A DNA stretch of 8,960 nt from Lawsonibacter sp. (GCA_022793355.1 JAAWCR010000099.1:1-8960); one strand, 5' to 3'. Shown: positions 1 to 6,463, numbered from the stretch's first letter. Translations and numbers: made by a program. Notes: generated by a model from the sequence alone, not told the origin.

Positions 1-941
1 AGAAGATTGCCCTGGCCACCGCCGGCACAGTGGGCGCGGACCTGGCCAACCTGGTGAACGAGGCCGCCCTCCGGGCTGTCCGCCACGGGCGCCGGGCGGT
101 GAATCAGGAGGATCTGCTGGCCTCCTTCGAGTTCGTGATCGCTGGCAGCGAGAAGAAAAACTCCGTCCTCACCGAGTTTGAGCGCAGGCTGGTGGCCTAC
201 CATGAGGTGGGCCACGCCATGGTGGCCTACAAGCAGAAGAACGCCGAGCCGGTGCAGAAGATTACCATCGTGCCCCACACCGAGGGCTCCTTGGGCTACA
301 CCCTGCTCATGCCTGAGGAGGATAAGACCAATCTGCGTACCCGGGAGGAACTGATGGCGAAAATAGCCGTCTCCATGGGCGGCCGGGCCGCCGAGGAGGT
401 GGTGATGGACACCATGACCAACGGCGCTTCTCAGGACATTCAGGAGGCCACCAACATCGCCCGGAACATGGTCGCCATGTACGGCATGAGCGAGGAGTTT
501 GGCATGATGGCCCTGGGTTCCGTCCGCAACCAGTATCTGGAGGGCGGCTACGGCCTGGACTGCGCCCAAGACACCGCTGCGGTTATGGATAAGGCGGTGA
601 AGGCCATTCTGGATGTGTGCTACAAGGACGCCGTAGAGGTTATCAAGGCCAACCGGGAGGACATGGACAAGGTGGTGGCCTATCTTTTGGAAAAGGAGAC
701 CATCACCGGCGGCGAGATGGTGGCCATCATCGAGGGCCGGGACCCCGCCACGGTGGAGGATGCCTACGCCTCTACCCGCAAGACCAAGCCCCTCCCCGGT
801 GATATCGAGCCCCCCGCCAAGGCCATACACATTGTCAGCGAGGAGATCAAGGCTCCCGCTTTGGAGGAGGGCGAGCCCCCTGAGAAGGAGGCGCCCCAGG
901 AGGAGGACCCCGCCCAGGAGGAACCGCCCAGGAAGGAATAG
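1..941 (+). CDS. ftsH: ATP-dependent zinc metalloprotease FtsH, C-terminal part (5' end outside window)
   Basis: FtsH is a membrane-anchored AAA+ protease that unfolds and degrades membrane and short-lived cytosolic proteins. The reading frame is open from base 3, giving 312 visible residues. They begin in the last part of the AAA+ module (GADLANLVNEAAL) and continue through the M41 peptidase domain. The zinc site HEVGH lies at 201-215 (visible residues 67-71). The third zinc ligand is probably Asp at 435-437, 78 residues after the first His, the same separation as in E. coli FtsH. The segment IARNMVAMYGMSEEFG is also typical. The last ~50 residues form an acidic, proline-rich tail with no visible fold. 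A GTG at 30 is an internal valine codon, not a start, because the conserved frame continues upstream. The transmembrane and Walker regions lie outside the window. A strong terminator follows immediately. Confidence 0.97.
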   Translation, partial: KIALATAGTVGADLANLVNEAALRAVRHGRRAVNQEDLLASFEFVIAGSEKKNSVLTEFERRLVAYHEVGHAMVAYKQKNAEPVQKITIVPHTEGSLGYTLLMPEEDKTNLRTREELMAKIAVSMGGRAAEEVVMDTMTNGASQDIQEATNIARNMVAMYGMSEEFGMMALGSVRNQYLEGGYGLDCAQDTAAVMDKAVKAILDVCYKDAVEVIKANREDMDKVVAYLLEKETITGGEMVAIIEGRDPATVEDAYASTRKTKPLPGDIEPPAKAIHIVSEEIKAPALEEGEPPEKEAPQEEDPAQEEPPRKE

Positions 942-943
942 CG

Positions 944-981
944 AAATAAAAGCGCCGCCCACGGGGCGGCGCTTTTATTTT
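944..981. terminator. Rho-independent terminator between convergent ftsH and tsf
   Basis: A perfect 17-bp stem (944-960 with 964-980) closes a 3-nt loop. The core is GCGCCGCCC/GGGCGGCGC, flanked by A-rich and T-rich arms. It begins three bases after the ftsH stop. Because the flanks are A on one side and T on the other, it can work in both directions, ending ftsH on the plus strand and tsf on the minus strand. Confidence 0.92.
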
Positions 982-1007
982 TCCCATGCTGGAAACGAAT
1001 ATAGAGA

Positions 1008-1036
1008 GGCCCGGGTGACAGCGCGTCACTCGGGCC
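1008..1036. terminator. Second hairpin in the ftsH/tsf convergent gap
   Basis: A 12-bp stem (1008-1019 with 1025-1036) closes a 5-nt loop just downstream of the tsf stop. One pair is G-T on the plus strand, so RNA pairs fully there; the minus-strand RNA has an A-C mismatch at that place. No clean U-run follows on either strand. It probably assists termination in this gap, but it is weaker than the hairpin at 944-981. Confidence 0.45.
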
Positions 1037-1063
1037 CCTGAGCGTATCTTTCCTTGGACCGGA

Positions 1064-1984
1064 TTACTTAATCATAGAGGCGACCTCGGCGGCGAAATCG
1101 TCCTCCTTCTTTTCAATACCCTCGCCGGTGGCGAAGCGGGTAAAGGCCTTCACGGTGATGGAACCGCCCAGTTCCTTAGCCACAGCTGCCACATGCTTCT
1201 CCACAGAGATCTTGTTCTCCTTGACGAAGGCCTGCTGGAGCAGGCAGTTCTCCTCATAGTACTTGCCCAGCTTGCCCATGACAATGCCTTCCTTCACCTT
1301 CTCAGGCTTGGCGGCCATCTTGGGGTCGTTGGCCATAATCGCCAGCTGGATTTCCTTCTCCTTGTCCAGAACCTCCTGGCTCACGTCAGACTTGTCCAGA
1401 TAGGTGGGATTCATGGCGCAGATCTGCATGGCCACGTCCTTGCCCAGCTCGATGACCTTGTCCGCGTCGATGCCCTCCACGGCCAGGTTGACCAGCACAC
1501 CCACCTTGCCGTTCATGTGAACGTAGGGCACATTGACGCCCTCGCCGTAACGGACAAAGCGGCGAATCTGAATATTCTCGCCAATCGCCAGCACTTTGTC
1601 AGCGGTGACATCAGCGATGGTGCGGTCCGTGCCGGGATACTTGCAGTTTTTCAGGGCCTCCACATCGGCGGGGTTCTCGGCGGCAACCACAGCGGCCACA
1701 TCCTTCACAAAGCCCTGGAACACCTCGTTTTTCGCCACAAAGTCGGTCTGGGAGTTGACTTCGATGATAACGCCCACGCCGTTCTCGGCGGAAATCGCAA
1801 AGGACACGCCCTCGGCGGCCACTTTGCCGGCCTTCTTGGTCTGGGCGGCAAGGCCCTTCTCCCGCAGCCACTCAATCGCCTTGTCGAAGTCGCCGTCAGC
1901 CTCTACCAGGGCCTTTTTGCAGTCCATCATGCCTACGCCGGTCATTTCGCGCAGCTTCTGTACATCTTTTGCGGTAATCGCCAT
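1064..1984 (-). CDS. tsf: Translation elongation factor Ts (EF-Ts)
   Basis: EF-Ts is the cytosolic nucleotide exchange factor that releases GDP from EF-Tu so that EF-Tu can reload with GTP during translation. The protein has 306 residues, slightly longer than the usual ~280-300. Residues ~3-40 form the UBA-like N-terminal domain (KLREMTGVGMMDCKKAL). The signature TDFVAKN, which contacts EF-Tu, is at residues 80-86. The rest fits the core and dimerisation subdomains. The ATG at 1984 is preceded by a GGAGGT site (1993-1998) at good spacing. It is the second gene of the rpsB operon, 120 bp behind rpsB, with a large hairpin in that gap. Termination is provided by the hairpins at 1008-1036 and 944-981. 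Confidence 0.97.
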   Translation of the reverse strand: MAITAKDVQKLREMTGVGMMDCKKALVEADGDFDKAIEWLREKGLAAQTKKAGKVAAEGVSFAISAENGVGVIIEVNSQTDFVAKNEVFQGFVKDVAAVVAAENPADVEALKNCKYPGTDRTIADVTADKVLAIGENIQIRRFVRYGEGVNVPYVHMNGKVGVLVNLAVEGIDADKVIELGKDVAMQICAMNPTYLDKSDVSQEVLDKEKEIQLAIMANDPKMAAKPEKVKEGIVMGKLGKYYEENCLLQQAFVKENKISVEKHVAAVAKELGGSITVKAFTRFATGEGIEKKEDDFAAEVASMIK

Positions 1985-2016
1985 AACAATACAACCTCCA
2001 AATATTGTGATACAGC

Positions 2017-2088
2017 AGGGCGCGACGACTCAGCACACCGCGCGCCGAATGCATCTTTCCAAGCGGCGTGCCGGGGTCGTCACGCCCT
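2017..2088 (-). promoter_or_regulatory. Two-part RNA hairpin between rpsB and tsf
   Basis: In the minus-strand transcript an outer 13-bp stem (2076-2088 with 2017-2029) encloses an inner 9-bp stem (2063-2071 with 2033-2041), separated by a small internal loop and closed by a ~21-nt loop. Each stem contains one U-G or G-U pair on the minus strand. On the plus strand the same positions would be C-A or A-C mismatches, so the fold belongs to the operon transcript. No U-run follows, so it is not a simple terminator. It could act as an attenuator, an RNase processing site or a protein-binding element that sets the tsf:rpsB ratio. Its role is inference. Confidence 0.6.
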
Positions 2089-2104
2089 ACACATGAATTT
2101 GTAA

Positions 2105-2836
2105 TTACTCCGCAGCGGCGGGGGCGGCAGCCTCAGCGGCGGGGGCGGCGTCCTGGCCCTGACGGCCCTCCTGAATGGCGTTGGCCATGACGGAGGAGAT
2201 CAGCTTAATGGCGCGGATCGCGTCGTCGTTACCGGGAATCACATAGTCGATCTCATCGGGATCGCAGTTGGTATCCACGATAGCCACGATGGGAATGTGG
2301 AGCTTGCGGGCCTCGTTGATAGCGTTGCGCTCCTTGCGGGGGTCCACAACGAACAGGGCGCCAGGGAGCTTGCGCATCTCGGTCACGCCGCCCAGGTACT
2401 TCTCCAGCTTGGCGATCTCGCCCATATGCTTGATGACTTCCTTCTTGGGCAGCATGTCGAAGGTGCCGTCCTCCTGCATCTTCTTCAACTGGGCCAGGCG
2501 GTCCACACGGCCCCGCATGGTCTTGAAGTTGGTGAGCATGCCGCCCAGCCAGCGGGCGTTCACCCAGTACATGCCCACGCGGCTGGCCTCTTCCTTAATG
2601 GCCTCCTGCGCCTGCTTTTTGGTGCCCACAAAGAGGAGGGTCTCCCCCTTCTCGCCCAGGGAGCGCACAAAGTTATAGGCCTCCTCCAGCTTCTTCACGG
2701 TTTTCTGCAGATCGATGATATAGATACCGTTGCGCTCCGTGTAAATGTAGGTGGCCATTTTGGGGTTCCACCGGCGGGTCTGGTGGCCGAAGTGCACGCC
2801 GGCCTCCAGCAGCTGCTTCATAGATACGACTGCCAT
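2105..2836 (-). CDS. rpsB: 30S ribosomal protein S2
   Basis: S2 is a small-subunit ribosomal protein that binds late on the 30S body near S1 and 16S rRNA. The 243 residues carry the hallmarks of the family: MAVVSMKQLLEAGVHFGHQT at the start (E. coli begins MATVSM), RRWNPKM, NARWLGGMLTN (residues ~93-103), LFVVDPRKE and IPGNDDAIRA. The C-terminus is an Ala-rich, low-complexity tail. I chose the ATG at 2836 because GGAGG (2846-2850) lies 9 nt upstream and the family N-terminus fits exactly. An in-frame start at 2989 would add 51 residues, but it lies upstream of the predicted transcription start and has no family resemblance. First gene of the operon with tsf. Confidence 0.97.
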   Translation of the reverse strand: MAVVSMKQLLEAGVHFGHQTRRWNPKMATYIYTERNGIYIIDLQKTVKKLEEAYNFVRSLGEKGETLLFVGTKKQAQEAIKEEASRVGMYWVNARWLGGMLTNFKTMRGRVDRLAQLKKMQEDGTFDMLPKKEVIKHMGEIAKLEKYLGGVTEMRKLPGALFVVDPRKERNAINEARKLHIPIVAIVDTNCDPDEIDYVIPGNDDAIRAIKLISSVMANAIQEGRQGQDAAPAAEAAAPAAAE

Positions 2837-2948
2837 AGTTTGTTTCCTCCTGTTTTCAGTTATTCTTCTGGGGGCCTCATATTCTCCGCCAACCCGTTTT
2901 ACTGGGCACCGGGCGAAAAATCCGCACTCCCACGCATAATGCTTTGGT

Positions 2949-2977
2949 AGTATACCACGCTTTACCAAGGGATGCAA
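2949..2977 (-). promoter_or_regulatory. Sigma-A-type promoter of rpsB-tsf
   Basis: On the minus strand, TTGCAT (2972-2977) and TATACT (2949-2954) are separated by exactly 17 nt. This predicts a transcription start near 2942 and a leader of about 105 nt before the rpsB ATG at 2836. The leader can form a small stem around CGCC/GGCG (roughly 2890-2915). S2 autoregulates through its leader in E. coli, but I cannot show that this leader does so. Confidence 0.72.
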
Positions 2978-3047
2978 GGTTTTTTTCAAAAATCGGAATC
3001 TGAATTTTGTATTTGGAGGTTAAAGCTGTACCGTTTCGCTTATCCTG

Positions 3048-4238
3048 TTAGTTCATGTATGCGTCAAACGCGCCGGCCATGCGCTCGAGCGCCTCGGTCA
3101 GGCGGGCGCGGGAGCAGGCGAAATTCAGCCGCTGGAAGCCGCTGCCCTCCCCGTTCAGGCCGAACATGGGGCCGTTGTCCGTTCCGACCCTCGCCTGATG
3201 CAGCATGCGGTCCCACAGCTCCGCGTCAGACAGCCCAAGCGCCCTGAAATCAAGCCAGGCCAGATAGGTCGCCTCCGGAATGCGGTACTTCACCCGGGGC
3301 ATGCGGGCGGCGATAAACTCCGCGATGTAGCCGGCGTTGCCCCGCAGATAGGCCAGCAGCTCCTCCAGCCAGGGCTCTCCCTGGGTGTAGGCGGCGATCT
3401 GCGCCGCAGAGCCGAAGTTGCCCGGCCACAGGTAAAAGGGGTCCATTTTGCGCTGGAAGGCGGCGCGAATCCGGTCGCTGGGAATGATGATGTCGGAGAC
3501 CAGAAGGCCCGCCAGGTTAAAGGTTTTGGAGGGGGAGGTGCAGACGATGCAGTGCTCGGCAAATTCCCGGGAAATGGATGCAAAGGGAATGTGCCGGTTG
3601 GGCGCGTAGACCAGGTCGGAGTGAATTTCATCCACCGCGACCATAACGCCGTTGTCGATGCAGATGCGGCCGATCCGTTGCAGCTCCTCACGGGTCCACA
3701 CGCGGCCCACGGGATTGTGCGGGCTGCAAAGCAGCATGATTTTCGTTTTGGGGTCCCGGGCCAGCTCCTCCAGCTGCGTGAAGTTGACCTCGTAATGCCC
3801 GTCGTGGTTGACCAGGGGGTTCAGCGCGACGCTGCGCCCCGTCTTTTGGACGTAATCGTAGTAGGGATAGTAGACCGGCGACTGTATGATCACGTTGTCC
3901 CCCGGCCCGGCGTACAGCTCAATGGCGCAGACCAGGGCCATGTTGACCCCCGGCGTGTATACAATCCACTCCGGCTGAATCTCCCAGCCGTTGCGCCGCT
4001 TCTGCCAGTCCACACAGGCTTGCAGATAGGCTTCGTCGGCGTAGCTGTAGCCATAGGTCTCGTGAGCCGCCCGCTCCAGAACGGCCTTTGAAATCGCGGG
4101 GGCCACCTTATAGTCCATGTCCGCAATGCCCATGGGGATGATGTCCGTCTCGCCGTACATCCGGCGCACCTGTTCCGGGGACCACTTGATGGAAGTCGCT
4201 TTGGTGCGGTCAATCATGCCGTCAAAATCATACTTCAT
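3048..4238 (-). CDS. MalY/PatB-family PLP-dependent C-S lyase (aminotransferase class I/II fold)
   Basis: This is a cytosolic PLP enzyme of fold type I. MalY/PatB members are mainly cystathionine or cysteine-S-conjugate beta-lyases, cleaving C-S bonds to give pyruvate, ammonia and a thiol; some have aminotransferase activity. The 396 residues match family length. Visible landmarks: GIADMDYKVAP near the N-terminus (residues ~37-47), YGYSYADEAY (62-71), CSPHNPVGRVW (171-181), DEIHSDLVY (203-211, PLP-ring Asp203), TSPSKTFNLAG with likely Schiff-base Lys238, and FACSRARL with probable carboxylate-binding Arg377. The ATG at 4238 has GGAGG at 4247-4251, 8 nt upstream. It is divergent from an XRE-cupin regulator that probably controls it. 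I see no clear terminator before rpsB, so some readthrough into rpsB is possible. The exact substrate cannot be read from sequence. Confidence 0.92.
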   Translation of the reverse strand: MKYDFDGMIDRTKATSIKWSPEQVRRMYGETDIIPMGIADMDYKVAPAISKAVLERAAHETYGYSYADEAYLQACVDWQKRRNGWEIQPEWIVYTPGVNMALVCAIELYAGPGDNVIIQSPVYYPYYDYVQKTGRSVALNPLVNHDGHYEVNFTQLEELARDPKTKIMLLCSPHNPVGRVWTREELQRIGRICIDNGVMVAVDEIHSDLVYAPNRHIPFASISREFAEHCIVCTSPSKTFNLAGLLVSDIIIPSDRIRAAFQRKMDPFYLWPGNFGSAAQIAAYTQGEPWLEELLAYLRGNAGYIAEFIAARMPRVKYRIPEATYLAWLDFRALGLSDAELWDRMLHQARVGTDNGPMFGLNGEGSGFQRLNFACSRARLTEALERMAGAFDAYMN

Positions 4239-4268
4239 TGCTTCCGCCTCCTGTTTGCCCAGAGCTTG

Positions 4269-4297
4269 TTGAAAAAATTTCTGCCCTGTGCTATAGT
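4269..4297 (+). promoter_or_regulatory. Sigma-A-type promoter of the XRE-cupin regulator
   Basis: TTGAAA (4269-4274) and TATAGT (4292-4297) are 17 nt apart, giving a start near 4304 and a leader of about 64 nt. The -10 lies in an odd palindrome, CTATAGTATAG (4291-4301). Minus-strand -10-like motifs for the divergent lyase (for example TATACT at 4295-4300) overlap the same bases, but no good minus-strand -35 is evident. The two genes therefore probably have overlapping, mutually sensitive promoters. Confidence 0.7.
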
Positions 4298-4316
4298 ATA
4301 GGATAGGTTCTGTGTT

Positions 4317-4350
4317 ACAATATAATAATACGAATGAATCACTATATTGT
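4317..4350. promoter_or_regulatory. Inverted repeat, candidate operator in the divergent region
   Basis: Perfect 8-bp arms ACAATATA (4317-4324) and TATATTGT (4343-4350) flank an 18-bp AT-rich spacer, with arm centres 26 bp apart. It lies between the predicted regulator start point and its ribosome binding site. Such a site would suit a dimeric XRE protein repressing its own gene, and possibly the divergent lyase gene. A hairpin in the leader is the alternative reading. Confidence 0.45.
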
Positions 4351-4367
4351 CAAGAGGAGAATTCGGC

Positions 4368-4919
4368 TTGGACACGATAAATGGGATTGTTTCAAAAAAT
4401 ATGAGGGAGCTCCGGCAGGCGAGGGACCTGAGCCTGGACGAATTGGCCCGGCTCAGCGGAGTCAGCAAATCCATGCTGGCGCAAATTGAGCGCGGCAGCG
4501 GCAACCCGTCGCTGTCCACCCTCTGGAAAATTGCGAACGGCATGAAGGCGCCCTTTAACGCCCTGGTGTCGCGCCCCAAGGCGCCGTTTGAGATTGTCCG
4601 CCTCTCCGACGTGGACCCGATTTTGGGGAAGGACGGGACGGTTCGGAATTACCCTGTTTTTCCGGACGATGAGGACCGGCGCTTCAGCGTTTACTATATA
4701 GAGGTGGAGCCGGGCTGCGGCTGGCAGTCGGAGCCGCATCTGCGCGGGACCGTGGAGTTTGTCACCGTTTTTTGCGGCGGGCTGGAAATCGAGGCGGGGG
4801 AGCATACCTTTCAAATTCAAACAGGGGAGAGCCTTCGCTTCAAAGCGGACTCGGTACATGCCTATCGAAACATCGGCGCGGAGGTGCTGATGTTTCACAA
4901 TATCCTCTACAACCCCTGA
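4368..4919 (+). CDS. XRE-family transcriptional regulator with C-terminal cupin domain
   Basis: A predicted cytosolic DNA-binding regulator of 183 residues, a usual length for the HTH-cupin (PuuR/SutR-like) group. Residues ~8-62 form an HTH_3 domain, with ELARLSGVSKSMLAQIERG as the turn and recognition helix and NPSLSTLWKIA closing it. Residues ~107-178 form a small cupin barrel, seen in PGCGWQSEPHLRGTVEFV, GGLEIEAGEHTFQIQTGESL and the closing DSVHAYRN. H124, E130 and H164 are possible metal or ligand contacts, fewer than the classic cupin set. I chose the TTG at 4368 because GAGGAG (4354-4359) sits 8 nt upstream; a TTG at 4347 in the same frame has no such site. Its position back to back with the lyase gene suggests it controls that gene and itself. 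The ligand is unknown; a sulfur compound or amino acid is a guess from the neighbour. Confidence 0.9.
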   Translation: MDTINGIVSKNMRELRQARDLSLDELARLSGVSKSMLAQIERGSGNPSLSTLWKIANGMKAPFNALVSRPKAPFEIVRLSDVDPILGKDGTVRNYPVFPDDEDRRFSVYYIEVEPGCGWQSEPHLRGTVEFVTVFCGGLEIEAGEHTFQIQTGESLRFKADSVHAYRNIGAEVLMFHNILYNP

Positions 4920-4952
4920 CCCGCCTGGGAGGGGAAAATATTTCCCGCTTTG

Positions 4953-4979
4953 GGAACCTTTTGTCAGGGGACGCGTCTA
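4953..4979 (+). promoter_or_regulatory. ECF-sigma-type promoter of the SLH protein gene
   Basis: GGAACC (4953-4958) followed by a T-run and CGTCTA (4974-4979) with a 15-nt spacer has the form of Firmicute ECF-sigma promoters: an AAC core at -35, CGTC at -10, and about 16 nt between the cores. The predicted start is near 4986, about 50 nt before the ATG. No ordinary sigma-A promoter of similar quality is seen in this 115-bp gap. No ECF sigma gene is present in the window. Confidence 0.62.
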
Positions 4980-5034
4980 TAGGGGTAAGGGGAAATGCGT
5001 TTGACATTTCACAACAGGAAAGGAGAACTACGGC

Positions 5035-6144
5035 ATGAGTAAGAAATTGCTGACCCTGGCCCTGAGTGGCATACTGCTCTGTTCCATGGGAGCGCCTGTC
5101 CGGGCGGCGGGAAATATCCCCACCCCCGAGGCAGAGAATCCGGAGGTATCCAATATCCAGTCTCTTCCCAGCCATCAGTTCTACTGCGGAGAGGTTAAGG
5201 CGGTGCTCACCGGGGAGGACGGAGCTGTCACCGGCCTGCATATGACCTCGGAGGAGCTGGGCGAGTATGTGATGAAGATATCCGACAAAACATTTTGGAT
5301 TGACTGCGGCAAACGGACCCCCGCCCTTCCCTCCGACGTGACCGTGGGGGAACGGCTCTACGTGTTCCACAGCCCGGTTTCCACCCGGTCCATGCCGCCC
5401 CAGTCCGCCGCCTACGCCGTCGTGCGCAGCCTGCCCCAAACCTCGGGCGGCGCTATGTACCAGATCGTGGAGGCGGTGGAGGAGCAGGAGGGGAGGCTCC
5501 GGCTCACCACAGACAACGGCGGGCTGTTCCTCTACGCCGGTCCGGAGACCACCCTGTCCACCTATACGGGAGGCCCGGCGGATGGGCTGGACGGCATCAA
5601 GGCGGGGACCTGTATTGTGGCGTGGTACGACGCCGTGGCGCTGTCCTATCCCGGGCAGGCCTACGCCCAGCATATTATGGTGCTGGACCGGAGCGCTGAG
5701 GGCGAGGCGCTGACCCGCTCCGCGCTGGCCGTCCTGCTCCACACTGCCCAGGGGAGCCCCGTGGTCAACTATTTGATGAGCTACCGCGATGTGGACCAAT
5801 CCGCGCCCTATGCGGAGGCGATTCGCTGGGCCACCAGTGAGGGCATTATCAGCGGCTATGACGACGGACGGGTCGGTCCTGACGACGCCGTAAGCCGGGA
5901 ACAGCTGGCGGTGATGCTGTGGCGCTGGTCCGGCAGCCCTATGCTGATGGATTATCCAGGGCTGACCAATTACAGCGACGCGGGCGACATCGCCCTATTT
6001 GCCCAGCCGGCCCTGGCGTGGGCGCACCAGAAGGGGCTGCTTCCCGTTGGCGATCACCTGGGACCCAAGGACGCGGTGTCCCCGGCGGAGGCAGAAGCCA
6101 TGCTGGCGGCCCTGCGCGGGGAGAAAAAGCCCCTGGCGCGGTAG
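5035..6144 (+). CDS. Exported SLH-domain protein (function unknown)
   Basis: A predicted secreted, wall-associated protein of 369 residues. A typical signal peptide (KK, a hydrophobic core at residues ~5-20, then VRA-AG) suggests cleavage after residue 24. Residues ~50-134 and ~142-218 look like two copies of one beta-rich module, each ending in a G-x-x-(L/I)-x-V/A segment and then P-x-Q-x-A-Y-A-like residues. Residues ~226-360 carry SLH units: a half unit (ALTRSALAVLLHTAQGSP), a full unit from YRDVDQ (250) to LWRWSGSP (~302), and a diverged unit from NYSDAGD to AMLAALR (~312-361). SLH domains usually come in threes and bind pyruvylated secondary wall polymer. The ATG at 5035 has AAGGAG (5020-5025) 9 nt upstream. 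No enzymatic motif is visible. The ECF-type promoter upstream hints at an envelope-stress role. Confidence 0.88.
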   Translation: MSKKLLTLALSGILLCSMGAPVRAAGNIPTPEAENPEVSNIQSLPSHQFYCGEVKAVLTGEDGAVTGLHMTSEELGEYVMKISDKTFWIDCGKRTPALPSDVTVGERLYVFHSPVSTRSMPPQSAAYAVVRSLPQTSGGAMYQIVEAVEEQEGRLRLTTDNGGLFLYAGPETTLSTYTGGPADGLDGIKAGTCIVAWYDAVALSYPGQAYAQHIMVLDRSAEGEALTRSALAVLLHTAQGSPVVNYLMSYRDVDQSAPYAEAIRWATSEGIISGYDDGRVGPDDAVSREQLAVMLWRWSGSPMLMDYPGLTNYSDAGDIALFAQPALAWAHQKGLLPVGDHLGPKDAVSPAEAEAMLAALRGEKKPLAR

Positions 6145-6211
6145 GCAAGAGAGTGTAAATACCCCTGGAACAGGAAGGGGTTCAAGTTAAAAAGGAAGTA
6201 ATATCAGATTA

Positions 6212-6252
6212 GGCGGTATAGACCCGATTACAAGGGCTGTACCGTCTTTATA
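6212..6252 (+). terminator. Terminator-like hairpin after the SLH protein gene
   Basis: Arms 6212-6225 and 6234-6246 pair over 13 bp with one bulged A (6222) and an 8-nt loop, followed by TTTAT. The two non-Watson-Crick pairs are G-U and U-G on the plus strand but would be C-A and A-C on the minus strand, so the fold belongs to a plus-strand transcript. It lies ~70 nt after the SLH gene stop and probably ends that transcript. Confidence 0.6.
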
Positions 6253-6414
6253 AATCCGCTTGAAGACACGGTCAAATTCCGTTATCCGCTTTTGATCCTG
6301 TCCGACTTCCCGCTCCCTGTGCTTCATTTCCTTTTCTGTTTCAGTAGAGCGTTGTGCGTATATCATTTCCTTAAATGCTATTTCCCGTATTGCTCTTGTA
6401 CTTTGCACAATCAA
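6244..6414 (-). pseudogene. Remnant of a large serine recombinase (C-terminal coiled-coil segment)
   Basis: About 57 codons on the minus strand read as a charged helical segment. It contains YAQRSTETEKEMKHRERE, QKRITEFDRVFKRIYKD and little else. This resembles the coiled-coil part of large serine recombinases of Clostridia (the DUF4368 region), in which an ...RI-x-ELD-x-(I/L)F-x-R-(I/L)YED motif is usual. No catalytic serine domain, recombinase domain or zinc ribbon is present. The frame closes upstream with a stop at 6457-6459. Downstream of 6244 the same frame runs through the terminator hairpin to a stop at 6187 with nothing family-like, so the resemblance ends at the hairpin. The stretch is visibly more AT-rich than its neighbours. 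There is no convincing start or ribosome site. I identify it from remembered family motifs, not a search. Confidence 0.5.
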
Positions 6415-6434
6415 ACTTGCAAGGAAAATAGTAG

Positions 6435-6463
6435 TTGAGTTTTCCCCCGTATTACGCTATAAT
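6435..6463 (+). promoter_or_regulatory. Sigma-A-type promoter of the degV-family gene
   Basis: TTGAGT (6435-6440) and a perfect TATAAT (6458-6463) are 17 nt apart. The predicted start is near 6470, leaving a leader of about 158 nt before the ATG at 6628. The promoter lies just beyond the recombinase remnant. Confidence 0.8.

Noticed and set aside
1193..2104. Long plus-strand open frame opposite tsf
   Set aside because: It is the antisense shadow of tsf, rich in His, Leu and Val, with no ribosome site and no family resemblance.
3198..4091. 297-codon plus-strand open frame opposite the PLP lyase
   Set aside because: Antisense shadow of a gene with complete PLP-enzyme motifs.
4932..4946. GGGAAA-ATA-TTTCCC hairpin after the regulator gene
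   Set aside because: Only 6 bp, AT-rich, and no U-run follows. It is too weak to call a terminator, although nothing better ends this transcript.
4840..5799. 319-codon minus-strand open frame opposite the SLH protein
   Set aside because: It spans the regulator's end, the promoter gap and the SLH gene, with no ribosome site or recognisable domain.
6161..6181. ACCCCT/AGGGGT hairpin just after the SLH gene
   Set aside because: A 6-bp stem with a 9-nt loop and no U-run; the hairpin at 6212-6246 is the better terminator candidate.
6187..6243. Last 19 codons of the minus-strand recombinase-like frame
   Set aside because: This part does not resemble recombinases; its sequence is explained by the plus-strand terminator hairpin.
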